The notes beneath the pieces were generated by a model. It worked only from the letters and a program-made list of their open reading frames with translations. It was not told the origin of the DNA and searched no databases. The position numbers were made by a program, and so were the translations under genes. Below, piece by piece: positions 34,827-46,836 of a stretch of 64,000 nucleotides of DNA. Position 1 is the first letter of the stretch. Every line of letters begins with the position of its first letter. The DNA is from Lichtheimia corymbifera B2541 (taxonomy: Eukaryota > Mucoromycota > Mucoromycetes > Mucorales > Lichtheimiaceae): the NCBI GenBank assembly GCA_000697475.1, contig JNEU01000989.1:1-64000 (forward strand), read 5' to 3'.

Positions 34827-35622
34827 CTACAGAACACCCTTGGTGCTGGGGACGTCGTTGGAACCTGTCCGTTCGACAGCTTGCTTGATGGCTACTGCAA
34901 GAGACTTGAAAGCAGACTCGGCTCTATCAAAAGTACTATTAGCTCCTATTGTCTCCCTCCCTTGTATTCTCCATGTACATACTTGTGGTGATCATTTGTT
35001 CCTTTAAGAACATCGACATGAAGGGTGATACCGGCAGCAAATGCAAAAGACAATAGGACGTGGGGAATCATCTCTGTGGAAAGGGCACCAATCATTTCGC
35101 GCTTCAAGTTCAAGTTGATATCAGCAAAAGGTCTGCCTGAAATGTCGACAACCGAACGAGCCAAAGCCTAAAGAGAGAATGAATGAATACCTACGATGGT
35201 TGCTATGTTACTACTACTACTACTACTACCACTACTCTACCTCATCCAAAGGACAATAGGCTGAGCCGAAGCGCTTGATGCCTTTGGGAGTACCAAGTGC
35301 TTGCTTGAAGGCCATACCAAGAGCAATACCAGTATCTTCAGCAGTATGGTGATCGTCAATATGCAAATCGCCCTTGCAGTTGAGCGTCAAGGACCAGCCT
35401 CCGTGCTTGGCAAGAGCATGATACATCTAACCGCCAGGTGTGTCAATTCTTCACTCCCCCAATGTCGTCGGTGAAAAAGGGCCTTACATGATCGAGGAAG
35501 CCAATGCCAGTGTCAACGTTGATCTGTTGGTCAAACTTGCCATCGAGGTTGATTGCAACTTGGATATCGGTCTCGTTTGTCTTTCGAGAAATGCTGGCAG
35601 TGCGTGCTTGTTCGGTGCTCAT
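34827..35622 (-). CDS. HIS3: Imidazoleglycerol-phosphate dehydratase (histidine biosynthesis)
   Basis: Four exons (35622-35488, 35426-35241, 35167-34983, 34923-34827) give 200 aa. It catalyses the sixth step of histidine synthesis, dehydrating imidazole glycerol phosphate. The two manganese-binding repeats are clear: [14 protein letters not shown] in exon 2 and [14 protein letters not shown], the latter completed across the exon 3/4 junction. Further family marks are [29 protein letters not shown] and [17 protein letters not shown]. The length is normal for a stand-alone fungal enzyme, with no bacterial-type phosphatase fusion. Start ATG 35622 opens [20 protein letters not shown]. Confidence 0.97.
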
Positions 35623-36398
35623 GGTAAAAAAAGAGTGGGGGTAAAAAGAAGAAAGAGAAAGAGATGTAAAAGTGGCTCGTGACTCACATCCATGCCAGGG
35701 TAATTTCCTTTTACAACATCACTGTGCGTCCTTTGACATGTTCATTTGTATCCTTTCAATAAAATGACCTTGTTCCATTGTATATCGGATTTTACATCAT
35801 TGAAAGAGATAAACATCACCATGGCAACCACAATAATGAAGGAGGATATTAACAATGAATGACCATAAAGATCAGCTTTAACCCACAGGGTTTAATCCAT
35901 GATACATACCAAAAGCCTTTTTTTACATGTGTAAGCAATTAATTTAGCGGAAGGCAGATGTATGGGAGTAAGATGCATGACAACATTTTACTTGCCTATG
36001 TGCCTGGGGACCGTCATATATCTCTCATTTCAGAAAAAGATAACTATGGTACCAATGATCGTCAAGGATGCTGTATGAACATAGGATGTATATGTACATC
36101 ATAAAAAGACCTCTCATTGTAAGGTGGGTCTGCATTATATCAAGAACGATCAAGCATACGGAGCTCGAAATTCAGTGGTGCATCCAAAGCACTGCAAGAT
36201 GACATAGGGACAATGGTGACGTTGCTATCCCGCGCTTTTTATTTCCAGTTTTAGCTGACTCTTTTCAAATGATTTAACGTGTAAAAAGTGACGACGGGGA
36301 GTTGCTCTACATTAACAGTCGATATATGCCTGCAGATAAAAACACTTGATTATGATATATCAGTGATAGGATTCTTCATGGATTATATATAAAGCTAT
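35623..36398. other. Intergenic, no gene seen
   Basis: About 0.8 kb of AT-rich sequence upstream of HIS3 and downstream of the DMAC1-like gene. Nothing coding or repeated recognised. Confidence 0.4.
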
Positions 36399-36590
36399 TT
36401 AAACTTTACCGACGCCTGCAACACCTACACCCACTGCAGCGTTTTGTCTTCCTGGTTTCTTCTGCAACTTGGTTGCTTCGCGAAGTGCATAAGCACCCAA
36501 TCCACCAAATGCTGAGGCACCGATGATCTTGCATGATGTGCAATCTTGGTATTCCTTAGTGCTTTCTTCTTGATTATGTGTTGTTTTCAT
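36399..36590 (-). CDS. DMAC1-like (DUF4536-type) small membrane protein
   Basis: A 63-aa single-exon frame with a true ATG. After a charged N-terminus (HNQEESTKEYQD) it reads CTSCKIIGASAFGGLGAYAL, a CxxC followed by a Gly/Ala-rich hydrophobic helix, then a basic stretch QKKPGRQ and a second small hydrophobic segment. This is the pattern of short mitochondrial proteins of the DMAC1/DUF4536 type; the animal member helps assemble the distal membrane arm of respiratory complex I. Role and location here are inferred from that resemblance. It shares a 143-base spacer with the divergent Crt10-like gene. Confidence 0.65.
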   Translation of the reverse strand: MKTTHNQEESTKEYQDCTSCKIIGASAFGGLGAYALREATKLQKKPGRQNAAVGVGVAGVGKV

Positions 36591-36733
36591 GGGGGATAGG
36601 AGGAGTGAGTGAGAGCTGATATGGAAGAGGATGAAGAAAGACCAGCTATAAATGTGCTTTTAGGCGCGCTCTTATCACGCATGAATATCAGTTCCGACAC
36701 TTTCTTTTTTGTCAACACTGTCTCTTATACAAT
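36591..36733. promoter_or_regulatory. Compact bidirectional promoter
   Basis: Only 143 bases separate the start codons of the DMAC1-like gene (minus) and the Crt10-like gene (plus), so both must be initiated from this interval or from within each other's leader. Confidence 0.55.
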
Positions 36734-39391
36734 ATGCATTCTCCACCGGACGTCCGGCACGTCCATGAAGTCTTGCAAGACTATAATCTCCTCAATGTAA
36801 GCATGGCAACAGTAGTCATAACCTGACATGGGACTGATGTCACTTTTAGATCACATTGTTGCAAGACAAGAACCGACTCGATCTTCCTCGAGCAAAAGCA
36901 TGGGTAAGCTATTATTGTATCCCCAAGAAAAAAAAGTCATATTGATAGGATGTTGTATAGCGTATGAATCTATGTGCCGCTAGTGAAGAGGAACCGGGCC
37001 TGTTTTTCGTTGGTAAGTAGTTGCTTTGGATTTGGCATTGGTGTCTTTCATTTGCGCTGATTTCTCATATTAGCCATGGATTATTCTGTGCTGGTATACA
37101 GGATCGATCATTTCTCAGGAAGCTTTGGAAGGCCCATCAAACAGCTGATTTGTCATGGTGATGATCTGGATGAGGTGAGCATTGAATAGGATTTGATATC
37201 AAATGCACTGACGAATGATGCTGTACTACCTAGTTGAATACCATCAATCAGCTCAAGGTGTCACGTATATTTGAACATGAAGCACTTGTTACAGTCAACA
37301 ATTCGGGCGAAGTATGGATATGGAGAACGGATCAATTGGATAGGGACCCAATCATCCTAAAGTAAGCTTTCCTACTTTGATAACAGCAGGGTACTTTTAT
37401 TCATTGACCTTGCTCTTCGATATAGCAACGATCATTCATCAACGTGGGGACTCGCTATCCATAGCGATCAAGGGCTTATCGGTGTATCTGCCAACAATTG
37501 GAGAGTGACAGTATTCAATATGCACAACATTACAGCATCCAATCGCATGTTTGGCAAACGACGCTCGAATATTCGACCTGTTATTGAAGATGATAAAGAC
37601 CGTATTCATTTGATTGGACACACCCACAATGTTCCTTGCGTTGATTTCAACCGCACTGGCCGTTTTATTGCAAGTTGCTCTATTGATCAAACATGCCGGA
37701 TATGGGATATCAAAACAGCACAACAAGTATCTGAACGTCAAATCATGATCAGCAGACGTGATAGCGATTCATGGTAAGTTATTTTGGTGATCAAAAAATG
37801 ATTCATCGGCACTGATTTTTATTAGGTGTTGGTCTGTAAAGTTTGTTACTGTGGCAGATTTCAAGGACACTGTATGCACGGATGATCGACTTTGTGAGAA
37901 CATTAGTCGAAGGATGGCCAATGGTCGCTCTACTTCATTGTCAAGCTTATATCTTCGGCCTTCAGCACCATTACCAGTATATCGAGTCAATTTACCGGGC
38001 CTTGGACAAGCCGATGTTACTGTAGGCATCACCGATTCAGAAGAAAGCTATGACGAGGATTACTACGAGGATGGTGTCACCGATGAAGATTTGATGCATT
38101 ATAGCGACGAAGAATCGTTCGCACCTGCTGCTATGTTGCGTCAACTTGAGCTCAGTGATGAATGGCGACAACAGCGTAATATGGCATTACAGAGGTGGAA
38201 TAATGGAGAGCCTGCCGACTTGGATGAAGACAATGACGATGGTGATTCAGTTGCTGAAGGACCTACTGAGGATGAGGATGATCAGCATGATGATGATGGC
38301 GATGACAATAGTCCTATCGCAAGAGCTACTCCAGCACTTGCAGAGACTGAAATTGAGAATGAGCAACATGACGATGAATTATCACAGCAACATCATGAAG
38401 ACGATGACGATGACGTGACAATGACATTGCCTGAGGATTTGCCAGCTAGCACAACCTGGGATCCACATAGCGATTACGATTCTGATTGGTTTGAAGAAGA
38501 TGAGGATGATAACAACGTGATATTTATGCTGCCGGGTGCCAATGGTGGTCATCGGTTATTGTCACCTGCCGAACATCGTATTCTACGTGATCGATTAATA
38601 GCTGAACGTGGTCCTTTCAATATACGCACTACACCTACTGTGCAACCGATTCCAGTATCAACCAAAGGAGGATGGAGTGACAACAGCGAGGATGAGGATG
38701 AGAATAATGATCAACAATCCCAGGCCACGCATGATGCTCTTGAAGAAAGTGAAGAAGAGGATAAGGGGGATCATCAAAGCAAAGCCCAAGGCAAAAAGAG
38801 AAGGATTCTTGCACACACAATGCGTTCATCCAACGTTGTCTTTCACCGGAAAAAACGACGATCCTATGAACGGCTTATGTTGACGACTCCCAAAGATTTA
38901 TTCATGCTCAAGACCAGCAAAGGAAGAATGATGACCGAGAGAATGGAACGTAACGTTATCAGCAGTGTGGATGTACGATCCGATCGCCTTTTGGTAGCCA
39001 TGGATCGTCTAAACATGGTGCAGTGGATACCCAGCCTGGAACTTTATATCGCTGCTAGTCAAAAAGGAACCGTTGCCCTCTTACGTATATTGCAAGTCAA
39101 GTTATCAGATGGACAATACACACCAATCTTCAATCATGAACGCTATTTACCTGATCATGACATGCAAAGAAGACCTCTTTATGGTGAGCTGGGAAAAATG
39201 ACATCTACCCGCGTTGCTGACTCACTCACGTGATTTCAACTCTTATAGGCATGTCTTGTTGCAAAATCAGTGCAGATGGCGATAGCTTCCCTGTGTATGT
39301 GCTTCACTTGTTTTATTGTGATGGGGCTGTGATTGGATACAGGCTATCTAGACAAAACGATGAAGTTTTCGCAGACCCTATACTAGTATAA
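36734..39391 (+). CDS. CRT10: Crt10-like WD40 protein
   Basis: Eight exons (36734-36796, 36850-36903, 36961-37012, 37074-37174, 37234-37361, 37426-37773, 37826-39183, 39249-39391) give 748 aa. WD-type strands are visible (LVTVNNSGEVWIWR, GVSANNWRVTVFNMHN, NVPCVDFNRTGRFIASCSID then QTCRIWD). A large acidic, probably disordered insert (about residues 290-520) separates them from a conserved C-terminal part (RNVISSVDVRSDRLLVAMDR, MVQWIPSLELYIAASQKGTV, LYGMSCCKISADGDSFPVYV). Yeast Crt10 influences transcription of ribonucleotide reductase genes; relatives in other fungi are mostly uncharacterised. The family call rests on domain order and the C-terminal pattern. Confidence 0.75.
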
Positions 39392-39806
39392 AATTCCTCC
39401 TCCTCCCCTCCAAGCATTAGTATCTCTCGTTTAGGCTTGCATAACCCACAAAGCCTTTTGTAATATATCAATGGATGGCTTCATGTAATTTGTACAAAGA
39501 TAATGTGAATAATCCATACATGGGGTTGCCTAGACAACAGCAACAACGTTCCTTGGCAATGCTAAATGATGGGTGATTGGGCGGGTACAATCCCCAGTCG
39601 TCTTGGCGGAGGTACTTGATGGCGCCTAAATTCATGGCCAATGCGGCAAGTCGTAGTCTCTCTTTGTACTCCCATCGAACCTATTCCTTCCTCCCACTTT
39701 CCACCACAACCACTGTAAGTCATTCCACACCTTGCTTTATTCGATTGAATACAAATACTGGTTTATCTAGTTTGCATTACCAACATTGCAAGGGTATTCG
39801 ACACGC
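39392..39806. other. Leader region of the Ede1-like gene, possible extra 5' exon
   Basis: An ATG at 39619 opens a frame (MAPKFMANAASRSLSLYSHR) that reaches a GTAAGT donor at about 39715. Joined to the ATCTAG acceptor at about 39770 it continues in frame into the start I chose at 39807. See the finding on an N-terminal extension. Confidence 0.4.
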
Positions 39807-42800
39807 ATGAGCTCAACAACCAATTGGGAATCGCAACTCTCGCCACAAGAAGCGCGGGCCTATGCCATTTTCTTTGCAGCAGCCAATGGAGGCAAACCCA
39901 ATGTTGTCACAGGACAAGAGGCAGTGACCTTTTTCGCACGATCGGGCATTCCAAATGAGATTCTATCTGACGTTAGTTTGTGCAAGAGAGGGGGAGTGAT
40001 AGGGCAAGAGGATACTATTACGTAGTAGTGATAGCTACTAACACGACCATGGATGATTAGATATGGGAAACAGCTGACCGGGACAATCTGGGATACCTTA
40101 CACCCGAGACGTTTTCCATAGCATTAAAGTTGATTGCATGTGCACAGCATGGTCAAGATGTGGGTCAACCTGTGTTATCTACCGGTAATTCATTAGGTAA
40201 TGCTTCAATGTTATTTGTCGTTACTCATTCTTTTATTTTATAGTGGTTCCCTTGCCCCAATTTGAAGGCATCAACCCTGAGGCACCACCACCAGCACCAT
40301 CCAATGCAGCAGATACAATTAGCCCTAGCGACCGCGAGAAATATCTTACAATATTTCGTGCCCATCATCCAGTGCAGGGGGTAGTTGACGGTGCCAAGGC
40401 GAGAGAAATCTTTGTGAAATCCAAGCTACCAAATGAAGCATTGGCACAAATCTGGTATGTTTTTGTTTGTGTGTGTGTGTGTGTGTGTAAGGAAGTATAC
40501 CCCGTGCTGATCTCCCTTTTGTAGGAGTCTGGCAGATGTACGCAAGTCCGGCAACTTGAACCAGACTGAGTTTGTCATTGCCATGCATTATATTGCCAAA
40601 ATGATGGATGGTTCTATCAAGACATTGCCAACACAACTACCAGCAAGCATCTATGGATCAGCCTCAGGCTCTATTCAATCCTCACCTGTGCTTCGACGCA
40701 CAAGTATGTCTCCCGTAGCACATCAGGCAACAGGAAATAGCACTATCTCATACATGTCTGCATTACCACCACGAGCATTTCCAGTACAACAGCAGCAGAC
40801 AGGATCATGGGAAATCTCTTCACAACAAAAAATGCAGTATGACAGCTACTTTGATAATCTTGACAAGCAACGCACGGGATTTGTCCATGGCAACGAGGCA
40901 GTAGATTTTTTCAAGAATTCACGACTTCCAGACACTGAGCTTGCACGCGTATGGGATCTGGCAGACATGGAGCAACGCGGTCGGCTGACACGTAATGAAT
41001 TTGCAATTGCAATGCATCTTATCCAGAAACGACTTGCTGGCGAGCCGTTGCCTAATATCCTCCCAAAGTCCCTTGCAGCACACGCACAGCATGCCTCGAT
41101 ACTTGGACAGTCCATGTTTCAATCACCACCCTCCATGGATCCATCACAATACCGACAGCCTCCTCCACAACATTATCGAGCTCCACCACCTCCACCACCT
41201 CCAAAACAACAGCAACCACCACCACAGCTAGGTATGGAATTATGTAAAAGTCGTTCCCAAATAGCAATTACTAATATGTTCATTGTTATAGATGAGGACT
41301 TGTTGGGTGATTTTGGAAACAATGAGCAACTGACCGAGGATACGAATCAAGTGAATCGATTGCAATATGAGATTTCCAATGTGAAGACAACGATTGAGCA
41401 AGTGAAGGGACAAAAGCAAAGTGTGCAAGTATCATTGGAGCAATCACAGCAGCAAAAAGAGCAGCATGAAAAACAGCGAGCCGAGATTTTGACAATGCAT
41501 GAATCGGAGACCAAACGACTGGAAGAACTGAAAGGTGTGATTGAAAGTGAGCGACCTGGCTGGACTCAAATACAACAGGAACACAATGCAGCATCCCAGC
41601 AATTACAACAAGTGCGGGACGAGATCACTGAGACTCAAAAGGCTTTGGATGCTTCACGACAACAAACGGAGGCCTTACGACAACGTGTACATCAAATTCA
41701 AAGTGAAAAAGATGACACTATTGCATTGTTGAATCAATTACGAGAATATGTCAGACAACAAGAGCAACCATCCAAACCCAACTTTGACGAAATCTTTTCT
41801 CCACAAGGCTCACAGCAATTGGAACCATCACAACAACAACAAGCGGCATCTCCCAGTGAATTTGATGCTATCTTTGGTGCTCCTGCTCCTGCTCCTACGA
41901 CTACAACCAACACCGAATCAAAACGACCTGCTCCACCACCACCTCCACATCGCCGCACTACCATTCGTCGTCAACAAGATCAACAATCATCCACAACTAA
42001 GAAAGCACGAGCACCACCACCACCTCCACCTGCATCTACTACTACTCAAGGTGCAGTAGCTATGGGTGCGGGAACAGCAGCTACAGCGGCAGTGTTGGCT
42101 ACTCACCATGAGACCGAGTCATCTGATGATACGGAAACAGAAACTAGCAGCAGCACTAGCTCATCGGGTGAAGAAGAATCCGTTGCACAAGTTGCCAAGG
42201 ATGAAACAGTGGCACAGAATGATGGTGTAACTTCGTCATCGACGTCAACAGTGGCTCAAGATCATGTCAATATCCAGGAACTACCTTCTGAATTGGATAC
42301 TTTGCCCGAGTCCAACGTCGAACAAGTTGTTGCTGAAACACCTCAGGTTCAAGAGGCAGCAGAAGATAAGGATCAACCATCATCCAAACCATCCGAATTG
42401 TTACATTCTGTTGTCCCTGACGATGACGATGATGCTATTGTACCGACACACGTCACTGAGACTACTACGAGTAGCCCTGAGAATGAAGCATCCAAACACG
42501 AAGAAGATGTCCATAAGGATGCAGATGCAGTGATTGAAACACCTGTGGCCGATAAGGAGCGTGTAGTGGAAAAAGACGATGATCATGCTGATGACGTTGC
42601 ACCTGAAAAAGACACGCACAAGGAGGCTGAAGAAGTGATTGAAGCGCCGGTAGCGGATGATTCAACAGCTAAGGAAACAGCAATGGAGGAGAAGAAGGAG
42701 CCAGTAGTCCAAGAACCAGCAGTTGAGGATATCAAGGCTGATGGTTCAACAGCTAAGGAATCAGCAGTGGAGGAGAAGAAGGAGCCAGTAGTCCAAGAAC

Positions 42801-45270
42801 CAGCAGTTGAGGATATCAAGGCTGATGGTTCAACAGCTAAGGAATCAGCAGTGGAGGAGAAGAAGGAGCCAGTAGTCCAAGAACCAGCAGTTGAGGATAT
42901 CAAGGCTGATGGTTCAACAGCTAAGGAATCAGCAGTGGAGGAGAAGAAGGAGCCAGTAGTCCAAGAACCAGCAGTTGAGGATATCAAGGCTGATGGTTCA
43001 ACAGCTAAGGAATCAGCAGTGGAGGAGAAGAAGGAGCCAGTAGTCCAAGAACCAGCAGTTGAGGATATCAAGGCTGATGGTTCAACAGCTAAGGAATCAG
43101 CAGTGGAGGAGAAGAAGGAGCCAGTAGTCCAAGAACCAGCAGTTGAGGATATCAAGGCTGATGGTTCAACAGCAAAGGAATCAGCCGTGGAGGAGAAGAA
43201 GGAGCCAGTAGTCGAAGAACCAGCAGTTGAGGATATCAAGGCTGATGATTCAACAGCTAAGGAATCAGCAGTGGAGAAGGAACCAGCAGTGGAAAAGGAA
43301 CCAGTAGTTGAGGAGATCAAGGAGGATGATAATGACAAAGCCAAGGACGTTGTGTCAGACGAGACCAATGATACCGCATCAGCAGTGCCAGCTGCAACTG
43401 AAGCTGAGGTATATAGCGCTCAATGCTACGCAAAAAGTAGAATGGATATTTACATGTTCAAAATATCGTATAGGCTGTACCCGAAGACAAGGCACCCAGC
43501 ACTGTGGTTGACCATGTGACCAAGGACACCGCTGATCACAATGATACTGAGGCTAGTGTGTTGCGAGATTCTCAAAAGGTAAATTTGAAAAAGGACATAT
43601 GTGGCGCTAGTTACTAATAAGGGAATAAAAAGGATACACACGATGAAGAAGAATCCAAGGCTGCTGAAGCTGAAGAACCCAAAGAACGTGCCATTGAGAG
43701 TATTTCTCAAAGTGAACAACCCCAAGAAAGTGATGATATCAAGGATATTCAACCACAGGTAAGCGCACGGAGAGAGCGAGGGAACTACCATAAAGGGTTG
43801 GAACTAATAATGTTACGATAAAAGGTGCAAAATGTGGAGTCACCCAAGGTAGAAGCGGTTGACGAGACCAAGGCACCAGCTGTCGAAGAAGCGCATGACC
43901 ATGAAAAAGAACCTGTTGTTGGCGAGCAGCAACAACCTTCAGCTGACGTATCAAAAGATATTCAAGAAAGCATCAATGAGCCATTGAAGGATACACAACC
44001 TGAAGGTGAAAAGTCAAGTGCACCTGAACCTGAGGGGCATGCTGAGGAAATTACTCAAGCTTTGGAGGAAGAAAAGACTGAACCTGCGGGAGACCAAAAG
44101 ATGCCAGGGGCATTGCCAGGAGAAGAGAGGGATATCACAGCACCTGAAGAGAGTGATGAAGATTTCGCATCAGCTCGAGTATCACCTTTTGAAGAGCATC
44201 CCACAGCAATTGAAACTTCATCTACAAACGATTCTTCTGATACGGTTCGTCCTACCGTGGAGGATGACAATACACCAAAGGAGGATCAAGCAGCAGCAGC
44301 TTCTGATAAACGGGAATCATACAATCCATTTGCTGTTGCCACATCAGACACAACCAAAAAGGAAGACGACGTTACACCCGAGGATATCAAGGAAGAAGAA
44401 TCAAGCACCAAAGCAGTTGCTGCTAGTACCGAAAAGAATGGAGAAGACAATGAAGATTTCGATGCTGTGTTCATGGAGCGACCCACCGACAAGTCCAAGC
44501 AATCATCATTTTCTTCTGGCGAGAATGAGAGCTTTGAAATGATATCATCGAATGCCAGTCTGGACAAGTCGAAACCCACTGATGAGATGGAAGATGAATT
44601 TGACTCTGCATTTGCAAGTGAATTACATGATGCCAAGATGATCGATGCTCCGACAACAACAACAACAACAACAACTGGAGCACCACCAGCAGCGAGCTCA
44701 GCATTTGATGATGATTTCGATTCAATCTTTGCTACACAGCTTATGGATGCCAAGGTTGTACACGATCAATCCAATCCATTCGGACCTGTTCCCTCTTCAT
44801 CCACTGAAATCAAAGACAAGGGCAAGGAGAAAATGAGTTGGGCAACAAGCTTTGGTGGATTTGACTTTGGCCAAGATGATGATGATACAAAGAACAATGA
44901 CGAATGGGATGCTATCTTTGGTGGTGGCGACCATGAAAGGAAAAAGGATTCTGCTGGTGATCATCAGCAAGGGTTCCAAGACACATTTGCTGATTTTGGC
45001 AAAGAGCACAGCAAGGTTGATGATAGTCAAGCAAAGGTAGATCAAGCACCTAAAGAGGAACAATTATCCAAACAAGGGGATTCGCCCGAGATTCAAGAGG
45101 GTGTTGATACGCCACCACAGCCACAGCAGCACCCCGCATTTGCACCCACGGGAAGCAACTTGGATCAATTATTGGCAATGGGATTTGACCGCGCTGTGGC
45201 AAAGGAAGCATTAGATCGATATGACCAAGATTTAGAAAAGGCTACCAACTTTTTACTGGATCAAGCCTAA
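39807..45270 (+). CDS. EDE1: Ede1/Eps15-like endocytic scaffold
   Basis: Eight exons (39807-39971, 40061-40184, 40244-40454, 40525-41231, 41292-43408, 43474-43578, 43633-43758, 43825-45270) give 1666 aa from ATG 39807. There are three EH domains: the first from residue 1 (IWETADRDNLGYLTPETF), the second around 125-200 (SLADVRKSGNLNQTEF), the third around 270-350 (VWDLADMEQRGRLTRNEF). A Pro-rich patch, a coiled coil (about 410-560), a long acidic disordered region with 28-residue repeats and a C-terminal UBA domain (NLDQLLAMGFDRAVAKEAL) follow. EH domains bind NPF peptides and UBA binds ubiquitin; Ede1/Eps15 proteins nucleate clathrin-coated pits at the plasma membrane. Domain order and length fit Ede1. 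An upstream in-frame exon could extend the N-terminus. Confidence 0.93.
42656..43260 (+). repeat. Seven tandem 84-base coding repeats plus a partial eighth
   Basis: Units start at 42656, 42740, 42824, 42908, 42992, 43076, 43160 and (partial) 43244, exactly 84 bases apart. Each encodes 28 residues, DGSTAKESAVEEKKEPVVQE then PAVEDIKA. Central copies look identical in DNA; the outer ones differ by a few bases (for example DDSTAKETAM first, VVEE in the seventh). The period keeps the Ede1-like reading frame. Confidence 0.95.
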
Positions 45271-45936
45271 TTATAATAAACCATTGTATAATCCATAGTA
45301 GAGAATTCATCTTTCTAATGACCCACGTTCGGATGTATGTTTGCCCATAGCTTTTCTCGCGCCAAGGAGGGTATCTAGCTATTCCCCTTTTGACAGATGT
45401 AGGAGGTCGGAGGGAAGGATCCCGGGTTCCGTATCACAAGAATGGAAGCGTAGGGGAAAGAAAATGAAAAAGTGGTCATGACGTGCTAATGCCAGAAATA
45501 AAGATGCGTGTATTGATTTAATACCAGTACAGGTAAATATGACTTGAAAAGGTGATACATGACGATGTGGCTGGGGTGGGTGGCCCGCGTTGTTGTACGC
45601 TGTGTAACAAAAATGCAAGTGTCTCTTTGATGAACGGTCGATCAGGAATAGTGGAAACAATGGCCAACGCTGTGTGGTGGCCATGCTGAGCAACACAAAG
45701 AGGGGCTTTGTTGAGTCGCTCAATTTGGAAGTAACAACCCGACAACGTCGGCCGCTTTCTTCCATATTAGGAGTTTCCCATCTTGGCCAAGAATTGTAAC
45801 CTTGGAGTATTTAAGCCAACGCCATGGATCAAAAAACTTTACTTTCAAACAGACATACATTCAAAAGGTGAATTATTATAAAGAATACATACCTTCACAG
45901 CAATTCACTGATACAATTCCTTTCATCTCCTCCAGA
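45271..45936. other. Intergenic, no supportable gene
   Basis: A minus-strand frame near 45518-45765 has some protein-like stretches but no ATG-led, splice-supported model, so I do not call it. A short upstream frame at 45824 (15 codons) precedes the next gene. Confidence 0.4.
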
Positions 45937-46836
45937 ATGATGAACGATCAATCTCCTTATCATCAAAAACACGACAGCTTATCCGATGAAGAACGTAGTC
46001 TCTTTCGACATGAGCAAAACGGAAATACGGAAGCTGGGGAACAACAGGAACAAGAACAACAAGAGCCCTATAAGGTTCCTACATGGTCACGCCGTCAAAT
46101 CCTTATAGCACAAGCAAGACATCTTTTGACCCTTCTTGTCATCGATGTTGGATTACCCATGGCGATCTTTTACGTATTTCGGATATTCACAACAGAAATT
46201 GTCGCGTTGATCTGTTCTGGTATTCCACCTTTGCTTCGTGTGGCGTACGTTTTGATTCGCCGCCGCCGCATTGACGTTCTCAGTATGATCTTTGTGCTTG
46301 CATTCATTATTTCGGGTGCTTTATCGGCGGTCACTGGTGATGTACGCGTGGTGTTGTTGCGTGAATCCTTTGTCACCCTCGTCATTGGTGTTCTTTTTGT
46401 GGTGACATTGATCCCCATCACCACGAAATGGTTTAAAGTTTATCCCATGACTTTCCTTGTCAGCCGTGAAATGTTTACAGGAAGCCCACCTGTCACGTGG
46501 ACCGATGCTGCTGGTGAAAAGCATAGCCGAAGCCGTGCTGACTGGTTATACAATGAGATCAAGCCATACAGAATCTTCCACCTTTGCCTTACTGCAGGTT
46601 GGGGTGTAGGTCTACTATTGGAGTTTGCGATTAAAGCCATCTTGATCTTCACCAACGTCCCTACAACCCAAGTCGTCCTTTACGGAAACATCGTTCTTAT
46701 CGTCATCATAGTGACATTGACCATCGCCAGTACTCTCATTGTCTTTCGAATTCGGAAACGTATGGAGCGACTCGAGCATGAGTGGCTCGCTACCAACGAT
46801 TACACCCCTAAATCCAATGAAAACAATCATCAATAG
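45937..46836 (+). CDS. Multi-span membrane protein, VC0807-like, function unknown
   Basis: Single exon, 299 aa from the first in-frame ATG (MMNDQSPYHQKHDSLSDEER). The first 60 residues are hydrophilic with Gln/Glu runs. About six hydrophobic helices follow (LLTLLVIDVGLPMAIFYVF, IVALICSGIPPLLRVAYVL, VLSMIFVLAFIISGALSAV, SFVTLVIGVLFVVTLIP, LTAGWGVGLLLEFAIKAILI, IVLIVIIVTLTIASTLIVF). The RRRRIDVLS loop and the VTGDVRVVLLRESF stretch recall the VC0807-type membrane family found in bacteria and fungi, whose function is unknown. The tail is charged and cytosol-like. A 15-codon upstream frame in the leader could damp translation. Confidence 0.7.
   Translation: MMNDQSPYHQKHDSLSDEERSLFRHEQNGNTEAGEQQEQEQQEPYKVPTWSRRQILIAQARHLLTLLVIDVGLPMAIFYVFRIFTTEIVALICSGIPPLLRVAYVLIRRRRIDVLSMIFVLAFIISGALSAVTGDVRVVLLRESFVTLVIGVLFVVTLIPITTKWFKVYPMTFLVSREMFTGSPPVTWTDAAGEKHSRSRADWLYNEIKPYRIFHLCLTAGWGVGLLLEFAIKAILIFTNVPTTQVVLYGNIVLIVIIVTLTIASTLIVFRIRKRMERLEHEWLATNDYTPKSNENNHQ

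Noticed and set aside
42583..43368. 261-codon minus-strand frame opposite the Ede1-like repeats
   Set aside because: It is the antisense shadow of an 84-base in-frame repeat; one open unit stays open when copied.
45379..45765. Minus-strand frames near the Ede1-like 3' end
   Set aside because: Two frames overlap, one without an ATG; some stretches look protein-like but I could not join them with credible introns.
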